Part shown: positions 8,358 through 18,500 of the stretch, one piece after another | Layout: each line of letters begins with the position of its first letter | How positions within the stretch are numbered: the stretch's first letter is position 1 | Assembly: GCF_025947065.1 (NCBI RefSeq) | Contig: NZ_CP109994.1 | Coordinates: 4,092,001 to 4,156,000 of the forward strand | DNA length: 64,000 nucleotides | DNA from: Flavobacterium sp. N1736 | GTDB lineage: Bacteria > Bacteroidota > Bacteroidia > Flavobacteriales > Flavobacteriaceae | Reading direction: 5' to 3' | Translations under genes and position numbers: made by a program | Notes under the pieces: generated by a model | Told to the model about the DNA's origin: nothing | Database searches by the model: none | What the model saw: the letters and a program-made list of their open reading frames with translations, nothing else

Positions 8358-10238
8358 ATGCATAAAATTATTCTACTTTCTTTTTTGAGTTTTGGTTTAA
8401 ACTCAGCGTTTGCACAAAATGCTCCGTATTGGCAACAACATGCCGATTATAAAATGGAGGTTTCGATGGATGTAAAAAACTATCAGTATAAAGGAAAACA
8501 AGAATTGGTTTATACCAATAATTCATCAGATACTTTAAAGAAAGTATTTTATCATTTATATCCAAATGCGTTTCAGCCGGGAAGCGAAATGGATGCGCGT
8601 TTGCATTCTATAAAAGATCCAGATGGAAGAATGGTAAACAAAGTAAAAGGTGCAGATGGTAAAGATGTAAAACAAAGCCGCATTGAAACGTTGAAACCAA
8701 ATGAAACAGGATTTTTAAAAATCACAAATTTCAAACAAGATGGCGCAACGGCAGAAACAAGAACGTCGGGAACAATTTTAGAAGTGACTTTGGCGAAACC
8801 AATTTTACCAAATTCTAAAACAACATTTACGTTAGATTTTGACGGACAAGTTCCGGTACAAATTCGTCGTTCAGGAAGAAATAATAATGAAGGAATTGAA
8901 CTTTCAATGTCACAATGGTATCCAAAATTGGCCGAATTTGATTTTGAAGGCTGGCATGCAGATCCATATATTGCGAGAGAATTTCACGGTGTTTGGGGAA
9001 ATTTTGATGTAAAAATTACAATCGACAAAGACTACACAATTGGCGGTTCAGGATATTTACAGGATAAAAACGAAATTGGTCACGGTTACGAAGATGCCGG
9101 TGTAACAGTTACTTATCCTAAAAAAGCAAAAACATTAACATGGCATTTTATTGCGCCAAATGTTCACGATTTTACCTGGGCAGCTGACAAGCAATATACA
9201 CATGATGTTGTAAAAGGACCAAACGATGTTGATTTGCATTTTTTCTATAAAAATGATCCAAAAACAACTGCAAATTGGAAACAATTAGAACCTTTAATGG
9301 TAAAAGTAATGGATTATTACAACCATAAAGTTGGTGCTTATCCGTATAAACAATACTCATTTATTCAAGGTGGAGATGGCGGAATGGAATATGCAATGTG
9401 TACTTTAATGTTAGGAAGCGGAACTCTTGAAGGAATTTTAGGAACTGCAACACACGAATTAGGACATTCATGGTTTCAGCATATTCTGGCTTCAAACGAA
9501 TCAAAACACCCGTGGATGGACGAAGGTTTTACAACCTATATTGAAGACAGCGCTTTGAACGAACTAAAAGGAGATAAAAAAGAAGTAAATCCGTTTAAAG
9601 GAAATTATAACGCTTATTATAGCTTGGTAAATTCCGGAAAAGAACAGCCACAAACAACACACGGTGATCGTTACGACGAAAACAGACCTTACAGTATTTC
9701 AGCTTATGTAAAGGGAAGTATATTTTTGTCGCAATTGGCTTATGTTATTGGACAAGAGAATTTAGATGCCACTTTAAAAAGATATTTTAACGATTTTAAA
9801 TTCAAGCATCCAACTCCAAATGATATCAAAAGAACAGCAGAAAGAGTTTCAGGAGCTGAATTGGATTGGTATTTAATTGACTGGGCAGAAACGGCAAACA
9901 CAATCGATTACGGAATTAAAGACGTAGCTGATAATGCAGGAAAAACGACGGTAACTTTAGAAAGAATTGGAAGAATGCCAATGCCAATTGATTTGACTGT
10001 AGAATATACAGACGGAATTTCTGAAAGTTTTTATATTCCGTTAAGAATGATGAATTTCATTAAACCAAATCCAAACCCGAACGTAAAAAGAACCGTTTTG
10101 GATGACTGGGCATGGGCAATGTCGAACTATAGTTTTACTATCGATAAAAGCAAAACAGCAATTAAAAAAATCACCATAGATCCAAGCGGATTAATGGCTG
10201 ATGTAAAAGCCGCCAATAATGTTTATGAGGTGAAATAA
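8358..10238 (+). CDS. M1-family zinc metallopeptidase, exported
   Basis: The protein has 626 residues with a signal peptide ending SAFAQ. Gluzincin signatures are complete: HELGH at residues 366-370 and the third zinc ligand Glu389, 19 residues after the second His, in WMDEGFTTYIED. The upstream GGMEYAMCTL matches the substrate N-terminus-binding GxMEN-like motif of M1 aminopeptidases. The N-terminal half has the beta-sandwich look of the family (YKGKQELVYTNNSSDTL). It should remove N-terminal residues from peptides in the periplasm or at the surface. The gene lies 62 bases after the S8 peptidase on the same strand, which suggests a protein-degradation pair, although a terminator separates them. 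Confidence 0.92.
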   Translation: MHKIILLSFLSFGLNSAFAQNAPYWQQHADYKMEVSMDVKNYQYKGKQELVYTNNSSDTLKKVFYHLYPNAFQPGSEMDARLHSIKDPDGRMVNKVKGADGKDVKQSRIETLKPNETGFLKITNFKQDGATAETRTSGTILEVTLAKPILPNSKTTFTLDFDGQVPVQIRRSGRNNNEGIELSMSQWYPKLAEFDFEGWHADPYIAREFHGVWGNFDVKITIDKDYTIGGSGYLQDKNEIGHGYEDAGVTVTYPKKAKTLTWHFIAPNVHDFTWAADKQYTHDVVKGPNDVDLHFFYKNDPKTTANWKQLEPLMVKVMDYYNHKVGAYPYKQYSFIQGGDGGMEYAMCTLMLGSGTLEGILGTATHELGHSWFQHILASNESKHPWMDEGFTTYIEDSALNELKGDKKEVNPFKGNYNAYYSLVNSGKEQPQTTHGDRYDENRPYSISAYVKGSIFLSQLAYVIGQENLDATLKRYFNDFKFKHPTPNDIKRTAERVSGAELDWYLIDWAETANTIDYGIKDVADNAGKTTVTLERIGRMPMPIDLTVEYTDGISESFYIPLRMMNFIKPNPNPNVKRTVLDDWAWAMSNYSFTIDKSKTAIKKITIDPSGLMADVKAANNVYEVK

Positions 10239-10255
10239 GCATCTAAATAAGCTAA

Positions 10256-10296
10256 AAGAAAAAGCCCTTAAAATATTTTTAAGGGCTTTTCTTTTT
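10256..10296. terminator. Bidirectional terminator between M1 peptidase and DUF418 gene
   Basis: A long hairpin built on AAAAGCCCTTAAAA and its complement lies between the converging ends of the M1 peptidase (plus) and the DUF418 gene (minus). A or T runs flank both sides, so it can act in both directions. Confidence 0.8.
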
Positions 10297-10308
10297 AAAA
10301 TAAATCTA

Positions 10309-11508
10309 TCAAACAGGTTTTACATCTGTTATAATTTCGCTTTGTGCTGTCTTTTTTAATGGAAACATCTTTCGGTAACTTAATACCCTCCAAAGCCATT
10401 CTACAGGACCATAATTGTATTTTGAAAGCCACCATTTGCTTATAAATAACTGAATTGTAAAAACGAAAATAGCCAGGAAAAAGTAAAACCAATAAGGCAG
10501 AGTATTGTAAATTTTGAAACCCATTCCCGAAAAAAGAAAAGCAGCAATAATATTTTGCATTAAATAATTGGTCAAAGTCATTTTGCCGCTAACCCTGAAA
10601 TAACTAAAAATTGTTTTCAGTTTTCCATTGGTATATAATAAACAGATTCCCGATGCAATAAATATCATGGTATTTATTATGATCCAAAAAACAGGATGAA
10701 AATATGTAAAAACAAATTTCTGTTTAATTGCGATTTCAAAAAGAACACCAGCAATTATGGCTAAAATCAGTGTGATAATAACCGTTTTTTTTAATCCTTT
10801 TTTAAATTCAGGCAAACGATTAAAAAAGTTAATTCTTTGAGCATAAAAACCTAAAAGCATAAGAGCAAACATCACAACGTGCACCGTAACAGCATAACCA
10901 AGACTAATCATTTCCTGATAATAAGTGCCCAGCAAATTAAATTTGAATACATCGAGCCAGTTATCAGAGTAAAATAATTTTAAGTATGTAGCGGTCGATT
11001 GCACATCCGGCAATGTTTGTTTGATCGAATTAATATAGGCACTAAGAAACGGAATTATTAAAAGAAGTATTCCGCACGTTCTTAGAATTGTTTTAGATGA
11101 ACTCTTATAAAAGAATAAAAGCAATAACCCTAAAAAAGCATAATCTTTTAAAATATCACCCAGCCAAAAAGCCGAATTTATAAAAGCAAAAATAAAAAGG
11201 ATAAACATTCTCCAGCAAAAAAAAGAAACAGGATTTTTGCCTTTCTCCGCAACATTATTAATAAGAACAGCAAATCCATATCCAAACAAAATGCTTAACA
11301 AAGTCCAGGATTTAGCAGAAAAAATATACAGATTAAAATAGCTGATAATCTGAGAAAAAAGACCTTTTTTTAAAATAAAACGTTCTAATCCAATATAGCG
11401 ATAATCAACATAATTTCCTATTGCGACTCCCAACAGGGCCCAGCCTCTTAAAATATCAACAATAGCTGTTCTTTTATCTTCCTGAATTGGCAAAAATGAA
11501 TTTGTCAT
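10309..11508 (-). CDS. DUF418 multi-pass membrane protein
   Basis: The protein has 399 residues with about ten hydrophobic segments. The N-terminus (RTAIVDILRGWALLGVAIGN) and the C-terminal region with MTLTNYLMQNIIAAFLF are typical of DUF418 proteins, which are related to acyltransferase-3-like membrane proteins. The C-terminus ends in a charged cytoplasmic tail. The biochemical role of DUF418 is not established. The related fold suggests a transporter or acyl-transfer role, but nothing here decides it. Upstream, TACTTTTG on the minus strand (11578-11571) is a good -7 box without a matching -33 element. The gene is transcribed alone, ending at the shared bidirectional terminator. Confidence 0.85.
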   Translation of the reverse strand: MTNSFLPIQEDKRTAIVDILRGWALLGVAIGNYVDYRYIGLERFILKKGLFSQIISYFNLYIFSAKSWTLLSILFGYGFAVLINNVAEKGKNPVSFFCWRMFILFIFAFINSAFWLGDILKDYAFLGLLLLFFYKSSSKTILRTCGILLLIIPFLSAYINSIKQTLPDVQSTATYLKLFYSDNWLDVFKFNLLGTYYQEMISLGYAVTVHVVMFALMLLGFYAQRINFFNRLPEFKKGLKKTVIITLILAIIAGVLFEIAIKQKFVFTYFHPVFWIIINTMIFIASGICLLYTNGKLKTIFSYFRVSGKMTLTNYLMQNIIAAFLFSGMGFKIYNTLPYWFYFFLAIFVFTIQLFISKWWLSKYNYGPVEWLWRVLSYRKMFPLKKTAQSEIITDVKPV

Positions 11509-11625
11509 AGATTTAACTGGTTTTTTGGTTTTTATAATTATTTTGGTTTAAACTATTAGTAAAAGAGCTTCAAAAGTAAGAAAATTATAAGACCATGCGT
11601 TTTTATCTGAAAATAAAATTCATAA

Positions 11626-11674
11626 AAAAAAGCCTGTTGTTTCAGAAATTTTTTTCTCAAACAACAGGCTTTTT
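11626..11674 (-). terminator. Terminator of the DUF885 gene
   Basis: A 16-bp stem (AAAAAGCCTGTTGTTT at 11627-11642 with its complement near 11659-11674) and a T run on the minus strand lie just after the DUF885 stop codon. Confidence 0.8.
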
Positions 11675-11699
11675 CAAAATAAAAAACGTTGCATTTTAA

Positions 11700-13463
11700 C
11701 TACAAAATAGCGCCCCAGGTTTTTTCGTCTTTCAATAATATTTCTCTCAGGATTCGTATTGGCGGAGTTCCGTTATCCAGCATTGCATCATTAAATTTCT
11801 GCAAACTATAATTGCTTCCTTCCTGCTTTTTATAATCTTCTCGAAGTTTTAAAATCTGCAATTTTCCTAAAGTATAAAATAAATAACCCGGATCATAAGT
11901 ACCGCGCATTGCCTCTTGTCGCGAAGGTTTATCGCCCTGGTACCAATTGTCCATAAAAAATTTTGTCGCTTCATCAACCGTCATTCCGTGACAATGCGTT
12001 TTTATAGAAACACATAAACGACAAATACGCAAAAGCGCATCTCCGGATTGTGCCAAACGATATTTAGCCGCTTTAACAGGATCTCCGGTATTTCCGTATC
12101 CGGCATCAATCATCATTTTTTCAGTATAATGCGCCCAGCCTTCCACATAAGCGTAACTCATAAATACCTTTTGAATTTTAGAAGTTTTAGCAGCATTCGA
12201 ATGTAAAAACTGCGTGTAATGTCCCGGATATGCTTCGTGAATGGAAACAATATCTGTCGTATAATAATTAAACTGCGCCAGCCATTCTTCCTGTTGTTGC
12301 GGAGTCCATTTTGGATCTACAGGAGTGATATAATAAAAAGCCTGAGTCGCTTTCGTTTCAAACGGGCCGGGAGAATCCATTGAAGCCGTACTTGTTGCTC
12401 TTGCATAAGCCGGAGTTTCCTGAATTTTAACACGAACATCAGAAGGCATCGTCGTAATTTTATGATCAATTACATATTGACGAATTGCTTCAATATTCTT
12501 TCTTGCATGCGGAATCAAATCGGCAGCAGTTGGATGTTCTTTTTGCATGTCATTATAAACATCAACCGGTTTTTTATTCGGGTTGATAATTTTTGCTGCA
12601 TTATTAAAAGATTGCTGTTCTTTTTTTAATTCTTGCAAACCAATGGCTAAAATGGCATCTGGAGACAATTTAATTTCTTCCTGATACAGCAGCATTTTTT
12701 TATAATTTTCTACACCAATAGCATATTTGTTGTTCGCTTTAGGTAATTTTTCTTTTTCTAAATAAGAAGCGTAATCATTAATGGCAGCGATTGCTTTTTT
12801 ATTTGTTTCATTAAAAGCCTTCATTAAACTATCATTTTTTACCCCTTTTAAAGCTATTAAAAGATCGTTTCCTAAAAATGAAGCGGAACCTCTTGCAATG
12901 TTAATCGCTAAATTAATATGTGGCAGCGCCAGAGAATCCTGCAAAGTTTCTTTAGCTTCCTTAAACAATCTTGGAGCCTCTTTTTCAATTGCAATAATCG
13001 ATTTTATCTGTTGTTCGATAGGAGCAAAATTGCGTTGAATATAAATATTAACATCAATAACTCCGGCATAAACCATTGGGTTTTTATGGTAAACCTTTAA
13101 ATCTTCAATGCTGTATAATTCACTCTTTGCATTCGATTTAAGGATTTTCCAATCGTAATACGTTTTTTTACTTAAAGCAGAAGAATCAATTGCGGTCAAT
13201 TCCTGATCGAACTTTTTAAGAGAAGCAGTTCGTTTGTCCAGATCACTTTTGCTGTAATGACCTAATTTGCCATCATATTCATGCAATCCCAAATAAACAC
13301 CCAATTGCGGACTCCATTGAAGACTTTCAGTAATATATTTTTCAGATAATTTTAGAAAAGCTTCGTCGCCGGATCCGGAAGAAGCATCAGTATTGTCTTG
13401 TTTTTTGTTGCAGCTAAAGAGAACAAAAAGCAAAGTAAAAGAAAAAATAAGCGGTTTTTTCAT
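11700..13463 (-). CDS. DUF885 lipoprotein, probable zinc peptidase
   Basis: The protein has 587 residues with a lipoprotein signal (lipobox LFSC followed by NKKQDN). It belongs to the DUF885 family. The key motif HEAYPGHYTQF at residues 409-419 has His409, Glu410 and His415, the HExxxGH type expected for a metal-dependent hydrolase. WAHYTEKMM further on may provide another Glu ligand. Family members are annotated as predicted peptidases with little direct biochemistry. The processed protein should sit in an envelope membrane. A weak promoter candidate (CAAAAATA at 13524-13531 on the plus strand, with CAA 15 bases further) lies upstream. It is a single-gene unit with its own terminator. Confidence 0.88.
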   Translation of the reverse strand: MKKPLIFSFTLLFVLFSCNKKQDNTDASSGSGDEAFLKLSEKYITESLQWSPQLGVYLGLHEYDGKLGHYSKSDLDKRTASLKKFDQELTAIDSSALSKKTYYDWKILKSNAKSELYSIEDLKVYHKNPMVYAGVIDVNIYIQRNFAPIEQQIKSIIAIEKEAPRLFKEAKETLQDSLALPHINLAINIARGSASFLGNDLLIALKGVKNDSLMKAFNETNKKAIAAINDYASYLEKEKLPKANNKYAIGVENYKKMLLYQEEIKLSPDAILAIGLQELKKEQQSFNNAAKIINPNKKPVDVYNDMQKEHPTAADLIPHARKNIEAIRQYVIDHKITTMPSDVRVKIQETPAYARATSTASMDSPGPFETKATQAFYYITPVDPKWTPQQQEEWLAQFNYYTTDIVSIHEAYPGHYTQFLHSNAAKTSKIQKVFMSYAYVEGWAHYTEKMMIDAGYGNTGDPVKAAKYRLAQSGDALLRICRLCVSIKTHCHGMTVDEATKFFMDNWYQGDKPSRQEAMRGTYDPGYLFYTLGKLQILKLREDYKKQEGSNYSLQKFNDAMLDNGTPPIRILREILLKDEKTWGAIL

Positions 13464-13568
13464 ATAGTTTTGGATTTGAAATTTTATGGTTTAACAGAAT
13501 GATATTCAGTAAAATATCTATATCAAAAATAATAAAATTTCAAACCCAAAACAGAAATAGGAGTATTA

Positions 13569-14507
13569 TTATCCCAAATGTTCCAACATATCTTTTGTCA
13601 TCGATTCAAGATCAAAAGTATGTTTCCAGTTCCAGTCTTCCCTTGCTTCAGCATCATCAATACTTGCCGGCCAGCTATCTGCAATTTTCTGACGGAAATC
13701 AGGTTCGTAAGTAATCGTAAATTCAGGAATATGTTTTTTAATTTCAGCAGCAATTTCAGTTGGCGTAAAACTCATAGCCGCTAAATTGTATGAAGAATGT
13801 ATTTTGATTTTTTCTTCCGGAGCCTGCATAATAGCAATAGTTGCATTAATTGCATCATCCATATACATCATTGGCATTTTTGTTTCTGATGATAAAAAGC
13901 ATTCGTATTTTTTATCGGCAATAGCCTTATAAAAAATATCAACAGCATAATCAGTAGTTCCGCCGCCGGGAGGAGTAGACCAGCTAATTAAACCCGGATA
14001 ACGAATGCTTCGAACATCAACACCGTAAATATTATGATAATATTCGCACCATCTTTCTCCCGCCTGTTTGCTAATTCCGTAAACCGTAGAAGGCTCCATA
14101 ATCGTATATTGAGGCGTATTTTCTTTAGGCGTAGTTGGACCAAAAACAGCGATGCTCGAAGGCCAGAAAATCTTTTTTATTTTTTTTGCTTTCGCCAGAT
14201 TCAAAACATGAAAAAGAGAATTCATATTTAAATCCCAGGCAAATGCAGGATTTTTTTCGGCTGTAGCCGATAAAAGTGCCGCCATCAAATAAATATCCGT
14301 AATTTGATGTACTTCAACAAGATGTTCTATTTGATTGAAATCTAAAGCATTGACAACTTCAAAAGGACCTGAATTAACAACGTCAGTATTTAATTTTCGA
14401 ATATCAGAAGCAATTACATTTTCTGTTCCGTAGATTTTGCGTAATTTTTGGGTTAGTTCTGTCCCAATCTGACCGCAAGCCCCAATTATCAATATTTTTG
14501 GATTCAT
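13569..14507 (-). CDS. L-threonine 3-dehydrogenase, short-chain dehydrogenase type
   Basis: The protein has 312 residues. The N-terminal Rossmann motif is ILIIGACGQIGTEL, close to GxxGxxG. The catalytic pair YGISK places Tyr143 and Lys147, with WPSSIAVFGP ahead holding the Ser. The conserved PGLISWSTPPGGGTTDYAVD is characteristic of the UDP-galactose-epimerase-like threonine dehydrogenases found in Bacteroidota. It would oxidise threonine to 2-amino-3-oxobutyrate with NAD in the cytoplasm, feeding glycine formation. No 2-amino-3-ketobutyrate CoA ligase gene is in the window. A generic NAD-dependent epimerase is the alternative. A -7 box TATATTTG (minus, 14535-14528) lies 20 bases upstream of the start. 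Confidence 0.85.
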   Translation of the reverse strand: MNPKILIIGACGQIGTELTQKLRKIYGTENVIASDIRKLNTDVVNSGPFEVVNALDFNQIEHLVEVHQITDIYLMAALLSATAEKNPAFAWDLNMNSLFHVLNLAKAKKIKKIFWPSSIAVFGPTTPKENTPQYTIMEPSTVYGISKQAGERWCEYYHNIYGVDVRSIRYPGLISWSTPPGGGTTDYAVDIFYKAIADKKYECFLSSETKMPMMYMDDAINATIAIMQAPEEKIKIHSSYNLAAMSFTPTEIAAEIKKHIPEFTITYEPDFRQKIADSWPASIDDAEAREDWNWKHTFDLESMTKDMLEHLG

Positions 14508-14896
14508 TTGTGTAGATTTTAGTATTGCAAATATAACGTTTTCGCAAATAATTTTACTTTTCAGAAACTAAAATTATAAAATTAACAACAATGAAGTTGG
14601 TTTTTTAGATTATTCTCTATCAGTTAAACTTTGTGTATTGCTTAGAAAAAGGTTTGCCACAGATTAAAAAGATTAAAAAGATTAAAAAGATTTTATTTTT
14701 TAGAAATAGAAATATTTTTTCACACAGATTTAACAGATTTATTTTATTTTCTGATCTGCTGAATCTGCAAAATCTGCGGGAAACCTTTTTTTACTTTATC
14801 CCGACATCGCTAGCTTATTTTTTAAAATCTTTAGCAAAAATCAGAATTCGTAATTGTAAATTTACTTTGTAACTTTGTAGCTTAATGTTTTACCAA
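14508..14896. repeat. Intergenic region with imperfect inverted repeat and 9-base tandem repeats
   Basis: This spacer between two divergent genes has no supported gene. An imperfect inverted repeat (14646-14665 with 14771-14790; 18 of 20 bases pair) encloses four tandem copies of AGATTAAAA at about 14661-14695 and several AGATTTAACAGATTT-like words. The pattern resembles the palindromic intergenic elements scattered through flavobacterial genomes. TAACTTTG at 14870-14877 is a good -7 box for the downstream lipoprotein-mfd pair. TATATTTG (minus, 14535-14528) serves the threonine dehydrogenase gene. Confidence 0.6.
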
Positions 14897-15523
14897 ATGA
14901 AATATAAAATATCTCTTTTTTTACTTTTGATTTTCGTGCTAAATTCATGTCAGGATGAAAATGAAAAACGCCGTGCTGAAAACGAAAAAGAAGCCAAAAA
15001 GAAAGAAAAAATCTTTAATAACATTAATAAAGCCTGGGTTTTTATTGATGAACCAATCAATGAAGTTTCAGAAAAAAATGCCGGCGAATGGAAAGAATGG
15101 CGTGATTTTTTAGAAGAAATTGGAGAAAAACCACGAAAAACAATTGGAGCATTTCAAAAAAAAGCAACAGCAATTTCCAAGAAAGCGTTTGCATTAAATA
15201 ATAATATTCCGTCGCAATTTAATCAGCCCCAGATAAAAAGCCGAATTTCTATTTTGATTACAAAAGTCAAAATGATGGATTTATTTATTCATTTAAATCA
15301 AATTCCCGATGAGAAAGTAACTTTTTTAATTGGAGACATTAATAAAGAATTAGTTTCTTTAGAAAGACAAATGGATAACATTGTGGTAAAAAGTAAAATT
15401 CCTAAAGAACAGGGAGAAGAAGATTTCCTTAGAATGTTAGATACAACACGTGCTATTCCGAACACAAATACAGTTCCGGTTCCACCACAAAATATAGATC
15501 AAAAACCAGTAAAAGTTGAGTAA
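14897..15523 (+). CDS. Small charged lipoprotein of unknown function
   Basis: The start at 14897 is preferred over an in-frame ATG at 14885. It gives a normal lipoprotein signal (MKYKISLFLLLIFVLNSC), and the -7 box at 14870-14877 puts transcription initiation almost on the earlier ATG. The mature part (about 190 residues) is highly charged and helical, with a Lys/Glu-rich stretch after the Cys and a Pro-rich C-terminus (PVPPQNIDQKPVKVE). I do not recognise a domain. Its last eight bases overlap the TTG start of mfd, so the two are co-transcribed and probably translationally coupled. A functional link to repair is not implied by anything in the sequence. Confidence 0.8.
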   Translation: MKYKISLFLLLIFVLNSCQDENEKRRAENEKEAKKKEKIFNNINKAWVFIDEPINEVSEKNAGEWKEWRDFLEEIGEKPRKTIGAFQKKATAISKKAFALNNNIPSQFNQPQIKSRISILITKVKMMDLFIHLNQIPDEKVTFLIGDINKELVSLERQMDNIVVKSKIPKEQGEEDFLRMLDTTRAIPNTNTVPVPPQNIDQKPVKVE

Positions 15524-18500
15524 AAACGCCTTATATACTACATACGACAATTTGCCGAAAACACAGCAAATTGCCACACATTTACTAGAAAGTGGTCCCG
15601 TAAAAATGCATCTTAACGGATTGTTAGGATCGGCTATATCGTTTATAATTCGTGGTATTTTCAAAAAAACCGAACTGCCTTTTTTGATTGTCTTAGACAA
15701 TAAAGAAGATGCGGCATATTATCTGAACGATCTCGAACAAATGATTGGTGAGCAGGACGTATTGTTTTATCCCGCTTCATTTCGTCGTCCGTACCAAATT
15801 GAAGAAACAGATAATGCCAATGTTTTGCTTCGCGCTGAGGTTTTAAACCGAATCAATTCGCGCAAAAAACCAGCCATAATTGTTACATATCCCGAAGCAC
15901 TTTTTGAGAAAGTAGTGACGCGTCAGCAACTCGATAAAAACACATTAAAAGTCGCTTTAAACGATAAAATTTCGATTGATTTTATTAACGAAGTTTTATT
16001 CGAATACGAATTCAAAAGAGTAGATTTTATTACAGAACCCGGCGAATTTTCGGTTCGTGGAGGAATTGTCGATGTGTTTTCTTTTTCAAACGATCATCCG
16101 TATAGAATTGAGTTTTTTGGAAATGAAGTAGACAGCATCAGAAGCTTTGATGTAGAAACTCAATTATCTGTTGAAACACATAAAAAAATTACGATTATCC
16201 CGAATGTTGAGAATAAAATATTTCAGGAAAATCGCGAAAGTTTCTTAGATTATATTGCTGAGAAAACGGTCATTTTTATTCAAAATACTGACGGACTTTT
16301 TAGTCAGTTAGACAAACAGTTCGCAAGAGCAGAAGAAGCTTTTGAGAAACTTTCGGGAGAAATAAAACATGCTACGCCGGAACAATTATTCTTAAATCAG
16401 GCTTCGTTTATTAAACGTGCTTTAGATTTTTCTGTTGTAGAATTGGCTTCAAAGCCCATTTTCAAAACGACTAAAACATTCGATTTTCATATTCAGCCAC
16501 AACCATCTTTCAATAAACAATTTGATTTATTGCTGAATAATCTAAGTGATAATCATTTCAACGGATATAAAAATTATTTATTCTGTTCGAATGAAACTCA
16601 GGCTAAACGTTTTCATGATATTTTCGAAACTTTAGACGAAGCTAATTCTGAGAATATCCGCAAGCAATATCATACTATTGTATTGCCTTTATATCAGGGT
16701 TTTATTGACGAAGAAAATCAGATAACGGCTTACACAGATCATCAGATTTTTGAGCGTTATCATAAATTCAACATCAAAAACGGCTATTCTAAAAAGCAAA
16801 ATATTACGCTAAAAGAATTAACCTCGCTTTCGGTTGGGGATTATGTAACACACATCGATCACGGAATTGGTAAGTTTGGCGGATTGCAGAAAATTCAGGT
16901 TGAAGGAAAAACGCAGGAAGCCATTAAGTTGGTTTATGCAGATAATGATATCGTTTATGTAAGCATTCACTCGCTTCATAAAATCTCTAAATACAACGGA
17001 AAAGACGGAACGCCGCCGAAAATTTATAAGTTAGGATCGAACGCCTGGAAAATTTTAAAACAAAAAACCAAAGCGCGCGTCAAACATATTGCTTTCAACT
17101 TGATTCAGTTGTATGCAAAACGCCGTTTAGAAAAAGGGTTTCAGTTTGCGCCGGACAGTTATCTGCAAAACGAATTAGAAAGTTCGTTTATTTATGAAGA
17201 TACGCCGGATCAAACCAAATCGACACAAGAAGTAAAAGCCGACATGGAAAGCGATCGCCCGATGGATCGTTTGGTTTGCGGCGACGTAGGTTTTGGAAAA
17301 ACAGAAGTTGCGATTCGTGCCGCTTTTAAAGCGGTTGACAATAGCAAACAAGTCGCGATTTTAGTTCCAACAACTATTCTAGCGTATCAACATTACAGAA
17401 CTTTTACGGAACGATTAAAAGATATGCCTGTTTCTGTAGGTTACTTAAACCGATTTAGAACAGCAAAACAAAAAGCGCAAACCCTAAAAGATTTAGCCGA
17501 AGGAAAACTTGATATCGTCATTGGAACGCATCAATTGGTAAACAAGAATGTAGTTTTTAAAGACTTAGGTTTATTGATTGTCGATGAGGAACAAAAGTTT
17601 GGAGTAAACGTAAAAGATAAATTGAAGACCATTGCAGCAAATGTCGATACGCTGACATTAACGGCAACACCAATTCCGAGAACTTTACAATTCTCATTGA
17701 TGGCTGCAAGAGATTTATCTGTAATTACAACACCTCCGCCAAATCGTTATCCGATAGAAACAAATGTTGTTGGTTTTAATGAAGAAATTATTCGTGACGC
17801 GATTTCGTATGAAATTCAGCGAAACGGGCAAGTTTTCTTTATCAATAACAGAATCGAAAATATAAAAGAAGTCGCAGGAATGATTCAGCGTTTGGTTCCA
17901 AATGCCAGAGTAGGAATTGGTCACGGACAAATGGAAGGTGCCAAACTCGAAGAATTGATGTTAGGTTTTATGAACGGAGATTTTGATGTTTTGGTAGCAA
18001 CCACAATTATAGAAAGTGGTTTGGATGTACCAAATGCCAACACAATTTTCATTAACAATGCCAACAATTTCGGATTATCAGATTTGCATCAAATGCGTGG
18101 ACGAGTAGGACGAAGCAACAAAAAAGCATTCTGTTATTTCATCTGTCCGCCATATTCATCCATGACCGAAGACGCCAGAAAACGTATTCAGGCTTTGGAA
18201 CAATTCAGCGAATTGGGAAGCGGTTTTAATATTGCCATGAAAGATCTTGAAATTCGTGGTGCAGGAGATTTATTAGGCGGCGAACAAAGTGGTTTCATAA
18301 ACGAAATAGGTTTTGATACGTACCAAAAAATCATGAATGAAGCCATTGAGGAATTAAAAGAAAACGAATTCAAAGATTTATATCCGGCAGAAAACGATAT
18401 TGAAACCAAGGAATATGTAAAAGATTTACAAATCGATACTGATTTTGAGTTGTTGTTTTCTGATGAATATATCAATAATGTCACCGAGCGTTTGAGTTTG

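Noticed and set aside
14633..14872. 79-residue plus-strand frame before the lipoprotein gene
   Set aside because: It is made of low-complexity Lys/Ile/Phe codons from the AGATTAAAA repeats and has no recognisable protein feature.
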